64,000 nucleotides of DNA from positions 558,001-622,000 of the forward strand of contig NZ_JACCBW010000001.1 in the NCBI RefSeq assembly GCF_013410035.1. Direction: 5' to 3'. This DNA is from Nocardioides cavernae (GTDB lineage Bacteria; Actinomycetota; Actinomycetes; Propionibacteriales; Nocardioidaceae). This document shows positions 35,300 through 44,878 of this stretch, piece after piece. The first letter of the stretch is position 1. Each line of letters begins with the position of its first letter. The notes beneath the pieces are model-generated. The model worked only from the letters and a program-made list of their open reading frames with translations, had not been told where the DNA came from and searched no databases. The position numbers and the translations under genes are program-made.

Positions 35300-36649
35300 A
35301 TGACCGAGCTCCCGCGCAAGGCTGCTGCGCGCACCGCACGCCTCGCGGCCCTCCCGCTGGGGTACGCCGGACGCCAGGCCCTCGGCCTGGGCAAGCGTCT
35401 CGGCGGCAAGCCCGCGGAGGCGGTGCTGACCGATGTCCAGCAGCGCACGGCCGAGCAGCTGTTCCGCACGCTCGGCGAGCTCAAGGGCGGGGCGATGAAG
35501 TTCGGGCAGGCGCTCAGCGTGCTCGAGGCGGCGTTGCCCGAGGACGTGGCCGCGCCCTACCGCGAGCACCTCACCGCGCTGCAGGACGCCGCTCCCCCGA
35601 TGCCGACCTCGACCGTGCGCCAGCAGCTCACCGCCCACCTCGGCCCGGACTGGAAGCAGCGGCTGGTCTGGCTCGACGGCGCCCCCACCGCGGCCGCGTC
35701 CATCGGCCAGGTGCACCGCGGGCGCTGGCTAGACGAGGCCACCGGCGAGGAGCGCGAGGTCGCGGTCAAGGTCCAGTACCCCGGTGCCGGCGACGCCCTG
35801 CTCGGCGACCTGCGCCAGATCGCGCGGCTCGCGCGCAGCGTGGCGCCCGTCTTCCCCGGCCTCGACATCAAGCCCCTCGTGGCCGAGCTCCAGGCCCGTG
35901 CGGCGGACGAGCTCGACTACGCCCTCGAGGCCGAGGCGCAGGCGGCGTACGCCGAGGCGTTCGCCGGCGACCCCGACATCTTCGTGCCCGAGGTCGTCGC
36001 CGTCGGCGAGCAGGTCCTCGTGTCCGAGTGGATGGACTCGCCGCACTCGCTCGCCCACCTGATCCGCGAGGGCACCACCGAGGAGCGCGACCACTACGGC
36101 GAGCTCTTCGTCCGCTTCCTCTTCGAGGGACCGCGCCGCACCGGGATGCTGCACGCCGACCCGCACCCGGGGAACTTCCGCGTCCTGCCCGCGCCCGACG
36201 GCGGGCTCGGCCGGCTCGGCGTGCTCGACTTCGGCGCCGTGGCCCGGCTGGAGGGCGGCACGATGCCGCCCGCGACCGGTCGCCTGATGCGGATCGCGCT
36301 CGACAACGACGACGAGTCGCTGGTCGCCGGGCTGCGCGCGGAGGGGTTCATCAAGGAGCGCATCCAGGTCGACCCGCAGCAGGTCATGGACTACCTCGCC
36401 CCGTTCGTCGAGCCCGCCGCGCAGGAGCGCTTCACATTCACCCGGGAGTGGATGCGCGAGCAGTTCGAGCGGGTCAACGACCCCCGGTCGGAGGCGTTCA
36501 CGCTCGCGATGAAGCTCAACCTGCCGACGTCGTACCTGCTCATCCACCGTACCTGGATCGGCGCCATCGGCCTGCTGAGCCAGCTCAACGCGACGGCGCC
36601 CTTCCGCGAGATCCTCGAGGAGTCGCTGCCCGGCTTCGCCGAGGCCTGA
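35300..36649 (+). CDS. ABC1/UbiB-family kinase-like protein (AarF)
   Basis: Atypical kinase-like protein of 449 residues. It carries the family hallmarks KFGQ (in GGAMKFGQALSVLE), the Ala-rich nucleotide loop AAASIGQVHRG, the VKVQYPG Lys, the ExD-type RAADELDYALEAEA, the catalytic-loop HADPHPGNF and the metal motif LDFGAVARLEG. UbiB proteins support lipid or quinone metabolism; the substrate here is unknown. ATG 35300 is preceded by GACAAT-GGAGGC, identical to the msrA start region, and is probably leaderless. Confidence 0.9.
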   Translation: MTELPRKAAARTARLAALPLGYAGRQALGLGKRLGGKPAEAVLTDVQQRTAEQLFRTLGELKGGAMKFGQALSVLEAALPEDVAAPYREHLTALQDAAPPMPTSTVRQQLTAHLGPDWKQRLVWLDGAPTAAASIGQVHRGRWLDEATGEEREVAVKVQYPGAGDALLGDLRQIARLARSVAPVFPGLDIKPLVAELQARAADELDYALEAEAQAAYAEAFAGDPDIFVPEVVAVGEQVLVSEWMDSPHSLAHLIREGTTEERDHYGELFVRFLFEGPRRTGMLHADPHPGNFRVLPAPDGGLGRLGVLDFGAVARLEGGTMPPATGRLMRIALDNDDESLVAGLRAEGFIKERIQVDPQQVMDYLAPFVEPAAQERFTFTREWMREQFERVNDPRSEAFTLAMKLNLPTSYLLIHRTWIGAIGLLSQLNATAPFREILEESLPGFAEA

Positions 36650-36698
36650 GCGCAGCCGCCCCCTCCGGGTTCGCGTCCCGCTGTTCCGCGGCCCCGCG

Positions 36699-36765
36699 GG
36701 GGTAGTCCAGTGAGTTCTGGCTGTCCCGTGGCCCGGTCGACAGCCACTTCTCACTGGACTACCCC
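36699..36765. repeat. Long-arm intergenic hairpin D
   Basis: GGGGTAGTCCAGTGAG (36699-36714) pairs perfectly over 16 bp with 36750-36765, with an inner GGCTGTC/GACAGCC stem (36719-36725, 36739-36745). It lies between the UbiB-like gene and the SnoaL-like gene on the same strand and is a likely terminator. The remaining bases of the gap hold no gene. Confidence 0.7.
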
Positions 36766-36826
36766 GGCGGGGGGTGCATGGGTGGACCCTGCCCGGCCCA
36801 GGTGCCCGGATGGCACGATGACACCC

Positions 36827-37234
36827 ATGGATGCCGCCGCCGCCCTCGCCCGCTGGCACGCCGTCGTCGAGAGCCGCGACCCCGCCGGGCTGCCCGCGCT
36901 CATCGCCGAGGACGCCGTCTTCCGCAGCCCCGCGGTGCACGCCCCGCAGGTGGGCCGCGACACCGTCGTCGGCTACCTGACGGCTGCGTTCACGGTGCTC
37001 GGACCGCACCTGACCTACGAGCGGGAGTGGCTCGGGGACGACTCCGCGGTGCTGCAGTTCCGCACCGAGGTCGCCGGCCTCGAGGTCTCGGGCATCGACA
37101 TGATCACGTGGGACTCAGCCGGGCGGATCCTCGACTTCACCGTGATGGTGCGGCCCAGGAAGGCGCTCGACGCCGTCATCGAGCACATGGGCGCCGAGCT
37201 CATGCGGATGTTGGAGGCCGCGGGCGGCCGCTGA
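36827..37234 (+). CDS. SnoaL-like/NTF2-fold protein
   Basis: Protein of 135 residues with the NTF2-like cone fold: AAALARWHAVVESRDPAGLPALIAEDAVF at the start, then VGYLTAAFTVLG and a C-terminal IDMITWDSAGRILDFTVMVRP. Such proteins are isomerases, hydrolases or binding modules; no active site can be named. ATG 36827 has CACGAT ending 7 nt upstream, a possible leaderless -10; ATG 36818 is an in-frame alternative. Confidence 0.85.
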   Translation: MDAAAALARWHAVVESRDPAGLPALIAEDAVFRSPAVHAPQVGRDTVVGYLTAAFTVLGPHLTYEREWLGDDSAVLQFRTEVAGLEVSGIDMITWDSAGRILDFTVMVRPRKALDAVIEHMGAELMRMLEAAGGR

Positions 37235-37235
37235 C

Positions 37236-37323
37236 GCTCCACCATGGGATGTCGCCCGACCGGCACATCCCCCGGTCAGTTGACGCGGGGAAGTGCGAGC
37301 TCGTCGACATCCCATGGTGGAGC
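37236..37323. repeat. Long-arm intergenic hairpin E
   Basis: A 19-nt arm (37236-37254, GCTCCACCATGGGATGTCG) pairs perfectly with 37305-37323. The 50-nt loop contains a smaller GACCGG/CCGGTC stem. It fills the gap between the convergent SnoaL-like and VWA genes. Confidence 0.75.
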
Positions 37324-37340
37324 AGCAGCCGGGAGACCCC

Positions 37341-39344
37341 TCACACCCAGAAACCGCGCCCGCCGTACCAGTCCCCGAAGTGCTCCCGGTAGGACGAGGC
37401 CGGGCCCCGCGAGCCGAGGTACGACCCGACCACCGCGGCACCGAGGTCGTCGAGCTCCGGGCTGACCATCCGTCCGTCCACCCGGCGCGCCATCGAGTCG
37501 ATGAAGCGTGCGAGCCCCGGGTCCTCCCCCAGCCGGAAGAAGGTCACCTGCGCGCCGAGCCTCGCCGCCGCGTCGAGCTCGCGCACCGAGTGGGCGATCG
37601 TCAGCGGGTGCGGCGGGTAGGAGAACCACACCTCGCCGTCGGCCTCCAGGTGCGAGGTCGGCTCACCGTCGGTGACGACGAGCAGCACCGGCTGGGCGTT
37701 GGGGTGCTTGCGGAAGAACCGGTTGGCGAGCAGCAGCCCGTGGTGCAGGTTGGTGCCCTTGTCCCACCGGGCGTCGAGCGCGGTGAGCTCCTCGATCTCC
37801 ATCACCTGCGCGTGGCGGCCGAACGCGATGAGCTGGAGCGCGTCGCCGCGGAACCGCGAGCGGATGAGCTGGTGCAGCGCCAGGGCGGTGCGCTTCATCG
37901 GCACCCAGCGACCGTCCATCGCCATCGAGAACGAGGTGTCGACGAGCAGCGCGACCGCCGCCTGGGTGCGGGCCTCGGTCTCGGTGACCTCGATGTCCTC
38001 CATGGTCAGCCGGGCCGGACGACCCGCGTCGCGCAGGACGGCGTTCTGGATCGTGCGGGGCACGTCCCAGGGCTCGGTGTCGCCGAACTCCCAGCGCCGG
38101 CTGGAGCCGGTCGCCTCGCCGGCGAGCCCGGTCGTACGCGTCTCGCGGGCGCCGGCGCGACCGCTCATCCGGTTTGCCACATCGCGCAGCAGCGCCTTGC
38201 CGAGCTGGCGCATGGCCTTGGGCGAGAGCCGCAGCTCGCCGTCGGACCCGCGCTTGAGGTAGCCGCTGTCGCGCAGCGCCCGCTCGAGCTCCTGGAGGGT
38301 CTTGGCCGCCACCGCCGCGTCCGGGCCGAGCTGCTGGGCGAGCGCGTCGAGGTCGACGTCGTCCATCCGGGCGCCGTGGTGGGACTGGGCGAGCTGGTCG
38401 GCCAGCGCGTCGAGCTGCGCGAGGTCCTGCAGGGCGCCGGTGCCGTCGCCGAGCCCCATGCCCTGCTCCCCCTCGAAGCCCTCCGAGCCCGACCAGTCCT
38501 CGCCGGGTCGCAGCGCCTGGAGGTTGGCGTCCATCCGGGCCAGCTGCTCCATCAGCTGAGGGGAACCGAAGGCCTGCTGCGAGAGCTCCATCAGCTCCTG
38601 GCGCTGCTCGGGCGTCATCGAGTTCAGCATCCGCTGCGCGGCCGCGGCCCGCTGGGCGAGCGAGTCGAGCAGCTCGTCCATGTCCTGCGGGGCCCGCCCG
38701 TCCTCGTCGGCGAAGTAGTCGCCGTGCTTGTCCATGAAGTCACCGAACTCCTCGTCGGTGACCCCGCCGGCGGCGTGCTTCTCGAGCAGGTCGTTGAGGT
38801 CAGACAGCATCTCGGAGACGGCCTGCCGGTCCTCGTCGGTCGCACCCTCGAGCGCCTGCTTCATCCCGGCGAAGCGCTGGTCGAGCAGCTCCCGGCCGAG
38901 GAGGTCCTTGATCTGCTCGTACGCCTCGCGACCCTCGCTGGACTGCCAGTCGTAGTCGGAGAGCTCGGAGACCGCCGCCGGGGTGGAGGTCGGCAGGTTG
39001 TCGAGCATGAGCTCGCGGAACGCCCGGTCGCCGTCGTCCATCGTGATGTCGCGGGCGAGCTGGCCACGCTCGGCGAGGACGGCCTTGTCGAGCAGCTCGC
39101 GGACCTCCTGCATCGTGCCGTCGAGGTTGTTGCGCTGCAGGATCTCCCGCCGCTTCTCCGCGACCCGACGGGCGAGCTCGTCGAGGCCGGCCTGGTCGGT
39201 GCCGCCGCGGCGCAGGAACTCCCGCATCGCCCGCTCCGGGGAGTAGCCGGCCATCACGTCCTGGCCGATCGCGTCGAGCGCCTCGGACAGGTCGACCGGC
39301 GCGGCGAGCGGGTCACCACCGTCGTACCTGCGGAACCTGCTCAT
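37341..39344 (-). CDS. VWA domain protein, partner of MoxR-type ATPase
   Basis: Protein of 667 residues: a long Glu/Gln/Leu-rich helical region (about 1-400) and a C-terminal von Willebrand A domain with the metal site LLVDTSFSMAMDG, a later Thr and the VTDGEPTSHLE strand. No signal peptide or membrane segment is visible. Mycobacteria encode the same ATPase-VWA pair (Rv0958/Rv0959). MoxR-VWA pairs act as chaperones that insert metals or assemble complexes; the client here is unknown. The ATG overlaps the GNAT stop by 4 nt. Confidence 0.88.
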   Translation of the reverse strand: MSRFRRYDGGDPLAAPVDLSEALDAIGQDVMAGYSPERAMREFLRRGGTDQAGLDELARRVAEKRREILQRNNLDGTMQEVRELLDKAVLAERGQLARDITMDDGDRAFRELMLDNLPTSTPAAVSELSDYDWQSSEGREAYEQIKDLLGRELLDQRFAGMKQALEGATDEDRQAVSEMLSDLNDLLEKHAAGGVTDEEFGDFMDKHGDYFADEDGRAPQDMDELLDSLAQRAAAAQRMLNSMTPEQRQELMELSQQAFGSPQLMEQLARMDANLQALRPGEDWSGSEGFEGEQGMGLGDGTGALQDLAQLDALADQLAQSHHGARMDDVDLDALAQQLGPDAAVAAKTLQELERALRDSGYLKRGSDGELRLSPKAMRQLGKALLRDVANRMSGRAGARETRTTGLAGEATGSSRRWEFGDTEPWDVPRTIQNAVLRDAGRPARLTMEDIEVTETEARTQAAVALLVDTSFSMAMDGRWVPMKRTALALHQLIRSRFRGDALQLIAFGRHAQVMEIEELTALDARWDKGTNLHHGLLLANRFFRKHPNAQPVLLVVTDGEPTSHLEADGEVWFSYPPHPLTIAHSVRELDAAARLGAQVTFFRLGEDPGLARFIDSMARRVDGRMVSPELDDLGAAVVGSYLGSRGPASSYREHFGDWYGGRGFWV

Positions 39345-39859
39345 CGCACCCTCCCGAGGCTCTTGCGCAGCCAGACGTCGTCGGGCCACTCGCGGTCGGT
39401 GACGCGCTCAACCTCGTCGAAGCCCTTCCCGCGGTAGAAGTCGAAGGCCTGGTCGTTGCCGTCGACGACCTCGAGCCACAGGTGCTCACCCTCGACCATC
39501 GACTCGACCTGCGCGAGCAGGCGGCTGCCGATGCCGAGTCCCTGGCTGTCGGGGTGGACGTAGAGCTTCCACATCACCTCGCGGTCCCCCGTCACGTGCG
39601 GGAACTCCCGGTGCGAGTCCGACAGGCGCCCGAAGCTCGACATCGCGACGACGTCGCCGTCGACCTCGGCGACGAGGTGGGTGTTGACCGCCAGCGATCG
39701 CTCGAAGACCGCCGGCACCCACCACTCGTCGAGCATCCGCTGGGCGTACGCCGCGTCGATCGGGCCGTAGGTCGCCGGTACGACCGCCTCGCCCAGCGCG
39801 CGGAAGGCGGGGATGTCCGCCACGGTGGCGCGCCGGAGCGTGATCACCGGGTCAGCCAT
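39341..39859 (-). CDS. GNAT acetyltransferase inside the MoxR-VWA operon
   Basis: Single GNAT domain of 172 residues with the acetyl-CoA loop VHPDSQGLGIGSRLLAQVE and the C-terminal FYRGKGFDEVERV. It overlaps the ATPase gene by 8 nt and the VWA gene by 4 nt, so the three are translated as a unit. Its target could be the ATPase or VWA protein, their client, or something unrelated; none can be shown here. Confidence 0.88.
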   Translation of the reverse strand: MADPVITLRRATVADIPAFRALGEAVVPATYGPIDAAYAQRMLDEWWVPAVFERSLAVNTHLVAEVDGDVVAMSSFGRLSDSHREFPHVTGDREVMWKLYVHPDSQGLGIGSRLLAQVESMVEGEHLWLEVVDGNDQAFDFYRGKGFDEVERVTDREWPDDVWLRKSLGRVR

Positions 39860-41240
39860 ACACGGTCTCCCCGGCGTCGGTGTCCTTGCCGATCTTGCGA
39901 GCGAGGTAGAGGCCCTCGAGGGCGAGCTCGAGGGCGGCGGCGCGCTCGCCGTCGTTGGTGGCGCCGAGTCGGTCGCAGACGGCGTCGTAGAGGTCGGACT
40001 CACCGAGCACGGGCAGCCCGGAGAGGAAGTCGCGGGCGCCGACGCGAGCACCGGTGCTCACCATCGCACCCTCCTCGATGGCCTCGACGAGCAGGCGCAG
40101 GTCGATGCCGGCCAGGTGGGCGCGCACCGTCTCCGCGATCGCGGTCCGCAGCAGGTGGGTGAGGATCTCGGTCTCGCGGCCCTCCTCCCCGGTCTCGAAC
40201 TCGATCTTGCCGCCGAGCACGTCGACGGCGGTCTCGAGGTCGACGACACGGGCCACGGCCTCGTCCTCGCCCTGCGTGGTCGCGCGGTGCAGCGCGGCCG
40301 CGGCGATGGTCTCGGCGCCTGCGATCGCGAAGCGCGCGCTGACACCCGAGCGCTGGTCGACCGACTGCGACTCGCGCAGGTTGCGGGTGAAGCGGGCGAG
40401 GACCTCGAGGAGGTACGCCGGCACCTCGGCGACGAGGTCGGCCTCCTGCTCGATGACGGCGATCTCCTCCTCCACCTCGCGCGGGTAGTGGGTGCGGATC
40501 TCGGCGCCGAAGCGGTCCTTGAGCGGGGTGATGATGCGCCCGCGGTTGGTGTAGTCCTCGGGGTTCGCGCTGGCCACCACCAGCACGTCCAGCGGCAGCC
40601 GCAGGATGTAGCCGCGGATCTGGATGTCGCGCTCCTCCATCACGTTGAGCATCGCGACCTGGATCCGCTCGGCGAGGTCGGGGAGCTCGTTGATGGCCAC
40701 GATGCCCCGGTGGCTGCGCGGGATCAGGCCGAAGTGGATGGTCTCGGGGTCGCCGAGGTGCCGGCCCTCGGCCACCTTCATCGGGTCGACGTCGCCGATC
40801 AGGTCGGCGACCGACGTGTCCGGGGTCGCCAGCTTCTCGGCGTACCGCTCGTCGCGGTGCTTCCACGAGATGCGCAGGTCGTCGCCATGCTGGGCCGCGG
40901 CCTGCTGGGAGGTGACGGTGATCGGCTCGTAGGGGTGCTCGCCGAGCTCGGAGCCGGAGATGACGGGCGTCCACTCGTCGAGGAGGCCGACGAGCGAGCG
41001 CAGCAGGCGGGTCTTGCCCTGGCCGCGCTCGCCGAGCAGCACGATGTCGTGGCCCGCGATCAGGGCGCGCTCGACCTGCGGGACGACGGTCTCGGAGAAG
41101 CCGTGGAGACCGGGCCACGGGTCCTCGCCGGCCGCCAGCCGGGCGAGGAGGTTGTCACGGAGCTCCTGGCGGAGCGTCTTGAGCTGGTGGCCGCTCTCGC
41201 GGAGCTGGCCGAGGGTGCTGGCATCTGGGTGCTGGCTCAC
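39852..41240 (-). CDS. MoxR/magnesium-chelatase-I-like AAA+ ATPase
   Basis: AAA+ ATPase of 462 residues. The Walker A is GERGQGKT (70-77), the Walker-B-like segment is GIVAINELPDL with Asn where Asp is usual, and the sensor region includes VVASANPEDYTNRGRIITP. It resembles mycobacterial Rv0958. It would drive remodelling together with the VWA protein downstream. TAGCGT (41253-41248) lies 7 nt before the GTG at 41240, which selects this start over an earlier in-frame one and predicts a leaderless mRNA. Confidence 0.9.
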   Translation of the reverse strand: MSQHPDASTLGQLRESGHQLKTLRQELRDNLLARLAAGEDPWPGLHGFSETVVPQVERALIAGHDIVLLGERGQGKTRLLRSLVGLLDEWTPVISGSELGEHPYEPITVTSQQAAAQHGDDLRISWKHRDERYAEKLATPDTSVADLIGDVDPMKVAEGRHLGDPETIHFGLIPRSHRGIVAINELPDLAERIQVAMLNVMEERDIQIRGYILRLPLDVLVVASANPEDYTNRGRIITPLKDRFGAEIRTHYPREVEEEIAVIEQEADLVAEVPAYLLEVLARFTRNLRESQSVDQRSGVSARFAIAGAETIAAAALHRATTQGEDEAVARVVDLETAVDVLGGKIEFETGEEGRETEILTHLLRTAIAETVRAHLAGIDLRLLVEAIEEGAMVSTGARVGARDFLSGLPVLGESDLYDAVCDRLGATNDGERAAALELALEGLYLARKIGKDTDAGETVYG

Positions 41241-41313
41241 GTCTTCCACGCTAGACCCGCCGGTCAACGTGGAGTGCGCTCGAAGGTGTGGGACGACGGC
41301 CGGTCCCCCGCCG

Positions 41314-41332
41314 TTCGGGACCTTCGGCCCTG
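41314..41332 (+). promoter_or_regulatory. DevR-box-like site upstream of the split-barrel gene
   Basis: TTCGGGACCTTCGGCCCTG matches the mycobacterial DevR/DosR box TTSGGGACTWWAGTCCCSAA at about 14 of 20 positions, including the full left half TTSGGGAC. It lies 52 nt before the start of the split-barrel gene, which leads the DevS-like kinase gene. Tentative on its own; supported by the second site at 44181. Confidence 0.5.
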
Positions 41333-41383
41333 CCCGACGGCGTCGCGCCGCGGGAGTCTGGGAGCCGGACCGAGGAGGCTCCC

Positions 41384-41839
41384 GTGCAGCACACCACCCA
41401 CGACCTGTCCCCCGCCGACTGCGCCCGGCTGCTCACCGCCGGGGTCGCCGGCCGGATCGCGATCGGCACCCCGACCGGCCCGCACATCGTGCCGGTCAAC
41501 TACGCCGTGCGCACCACACCGGGCCGGGAGTCGGTCCTGGTCCGCACCACGGCGTACAGCCTGCTGGGGACCTACGGCCGCGGCGCGGTGCTGTGCTTCG
41601 AGGTGGACCAGCTCGACCACGAGCTCGAGCGCGGCTGGAGCGTGGTGGTGCGCGGACGCGCCGAGCTGGTGGACGACCTCGACGAGCTGGCCGAGATCGC
41701 CCGCTCCTGGCAGCCCCGGCCGTGGGCGGCGGGCCAGCGCAACCTCGTGGTGCGCATCCCGTGGACCGAGGTCACGGGTCGCCGGCTCGGCGGCGGGTGG
41801 GACCCGTGGGAGCACCTCCCTGCGCGCCGGCCCGCCTGA
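41384..41839 (+). CDS. Pyridoxamine-phosphate-oxidase-like split-barrel protein
   Basis: Flavin- or F420-type split-barrel protein of 151 residues: LLTAGVAGRIAIGTPTGPHI, VPVNYAV and FEVDQLDHELERGWSVVVRG are typical of the PPOX/Pyridox_ox_2 group. Related proteins belong to dormancy (DosR) regulons in actinobacteria. GAGGAGG precedes the GTG at 41384. It is followed after 15 nt by the DevS-like kinase, so the two may be expressed together under the DevR-box-like site at 41314. Confidence 0.88.
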   Translation: MQHTTHDLSPADCARLLTAGVAGRIAIGTPTGPHIVPVNYAVRTTPGRESVLVRTTAYSLLGTYGRGAVLCFEVDQLDHELERGWSVVVRGRAELVDDLDELAEIARSWQPRPWAAGQRNLVVRIPWTEVTGRRLGGGWDPWEHLPARRPA

Positions 41840-43417
<1,578 letters not shown>

Positions 43418-43441
43418 CCGTCTCGACCCGGGCGCGCGGGA

Positions 43442-43472
43442 GGACCCGGCGCCGTGGGGCGGCGCCGGGTCC
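43442..43472. terminator. Bidirectional terminator between kinase and DoxX genes
   Basis: GGACCCGGCGCCG (43442-43454) and CGGCGCCGGGTCC (43460-43472) form a perfect 13-bp stem with a TGGGG loop, between two convergent stops. Confidence 0.75.
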
Positions 43473-43489
43473 TTGGGTCCGGGACTGCG

Positions 43490-44083
43490 TCACCGCAGGA
43501 CGGGGTGCTCCTGCACCAGCGTCGTGCGGTTCCACCACCGGCCCAGCCCCCAGGTCGTCCCGGCCGCGCCGAGGGCGAGGACGACCATCACGACCACGCC
43601 GACGAGGTGGTCGTCGACGACCGGGTTGTTCTCCAGGGGCAGCGAGGCGGCGTACATGAAGGCGTACATGAGGGCACCAGCCGCCGTGCCGATGCGCATC
43701 CCGACCCCGACCAGGAGCGTGACGCCGATGCCGAGGAGGCCGGCCATGAACAGCCAGTCGACCCAGGCCTGTCCGGCGAGCGAGGCGAAGAAGCCGTGGA
43801 AGGGGTTGTCCGCGGGGACGCCGAAGGTGAGGAACCCCTCGGTCGGGCTGCCGCCGTTGACCCACGCGGCGGGACCGAAGCGGTCGAGCGAGCCGTCCTG
43901 GCCGTAGCCGGTGTGGAAGCCCAGCGCGAAGGTCTTGTCCAGGAACGCCCACAGGAAGGTGAGCCCGAAGGCGATCCGCAGGGTGGCGAGGGCGCGGGCG
44001 AGGCCGACGTGGCCGACCTCCTCGGTCTCGGAGGTGGTGACGCCCTCGGTGCTGATCTGGTGCTGTCGGTGGATGACGTTCAT
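43490..44083 (-). CDS. DoxX-family membrane protein
   Basis: Membrane protein of 197 residues with four segments and the DoxX/TQO large-subunit stretch LRIAFGLTFLWAFLDKTFALG. Relatives act as thiosulfate:quinone oxidoreductase subunits or in mycothiol-linked redox defence. ATG 44083 has GAGGAGG at proper spacing; ATG 44089 is too close to it. A DevR-box-like palindrome lies about 100 nt upstream, so it is probably a target of the adjacent regulator. Confidence 0.88.
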   Translation of the reverse strand: MNVIHRQHQISTEGVTTSETEEVGHVGLARALATLRIAFGLTFLWAFLDKTFALGFHTGYGQDGSLDRFGPAAWVNGGSPTEGFLTFGVPADNPFHGFFASLAGQAWVDWLFMAGLLGIGVTLLVGVGMRIGTAAGALMYAFMYAASLPLENNPVVDDHLVGVVVMVVLALGAAGTTWGLGRWWNRTTLVQEHPVLR

Positions 44084-44180
44084 CGTCATCGCCTCCTCGG
44101 TGTGGATGACCGGATCCCTTCCGGTGCCTCCAGCCTGTCGCCGCGCGGCGCGCTCGGTGAGAGGAGGACGTCACCTCCCG

Positions 44181-44198
44181 CCGGGACCAAGGTCCCGG
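44181..44198 (-). promoter_or_regulatory. DevR-box-like palindrome upstream of doxX-type gene
   Basis: CCGGGACCAAGGTCCCGG is symmetric except for its central AA and carries both GGGAC and GTCCC halves of the DevR/DosR box at the right spacing. It lies between the stop of the DevR-like gene and the DoxX start. With the regulator encoded next door, this is the stronger of the two candidate sites. Confidence 0.65.
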
Positions 44199-44852
44199 TC
44201 AGCGTTGCGGCCGGCCGCCGAGGAGCTTGGAGGCCAGCACGGCCGCCTGGGTACGCCGCTCGAGGCCGAGCTTGGCGAGGATGGACGAGACGTAGTTCTT
44301 CACGGTCTTCTCGGCGAGGAACATCTGCTCGGCGATCTGCCGGTTGGTGAGCCCCTCGGCGATGTGGCCGAGCAGGATGCGCTCCTGGTCGGTCAGCGAC
44401 GCGAGCTCGTCGGGCGCGGCCGGTCCGTTGCGGATCCGGTCGAGGACGGTGGCCGTCATCGCCGGGTCGATGAGCGACTTGCCGGCCGCGACGTGGCGCA
44501 CCGCGCTGACCAGGTCGGAGCTGCGGATCTCCTTGAGGACGTAGCCCGAGGCACCGGCCATGATCGCGGCGAACAGCGCTTCGTCGTCGTCGTACGACGT
44601 CAGGATCAGGGCGTTGATCGTGGCGTCGACGGCCCGCACCGCGCGGCAGACCTCGATGCCGGAGCCGTCCGGCAGGCGGGCGTCGAGGACAGCGACGTCG
44701 GGGCGCAGCGCCGGGATCCGGGCGACGGCCTCCGTCGCCGTCGCGGACTCGCCGACCACCACGATGTCCTCCTGCTGCTCCAGCAGGAACCTCAGTCCCT
44801 CACGCACCACGTCGTGGTCGTCGAGGAGGTAGACGCGGATCGGCTCGCCCAT
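44199..44852 (-). CDS. DevR/DosR-like response regulator (NarL family)
   Basis: Two-domain regulator of 217 residues. The receiver has the acidic pair DDH (11-13), phospho-acceptor Asp57 in AVLDARLPDGSG and a conserved Lys in SGYVLKEIRSS. The LuxR-type DNA-binding domain has LTNRQIAEQMFLAEKTVKNY and LAKLGLERRTQAAV, very close to mycobacterial DevR in its recognition helix. It is the natural partner of the DevS-like kinase. TGGAAT lies 6 nt before the ATG. Confidence 0.93.
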   Translation of the reverse strand: MGEPIRVYLLDDHDVVREGLRFLLEQQEDIVVVGESATATEAVARIPALRPDVAVLDARLPDGSGIEVCRAVRAVDATINALILTSYDDDEALFAAIMAGASGYVLKEIRSSDLVSAVRHVAAGKSLIDPAMTATVLDRIRNGPAAPDELASLTDQERILLGHIAEGLTNRQIAEQMFLAEKTVKNYVSSILAKLGLERRTQAAVLASKLLGGRPQR

Positions 44853-44878
44853 GGGCCCATTCCACCACCAGCCCGCCG

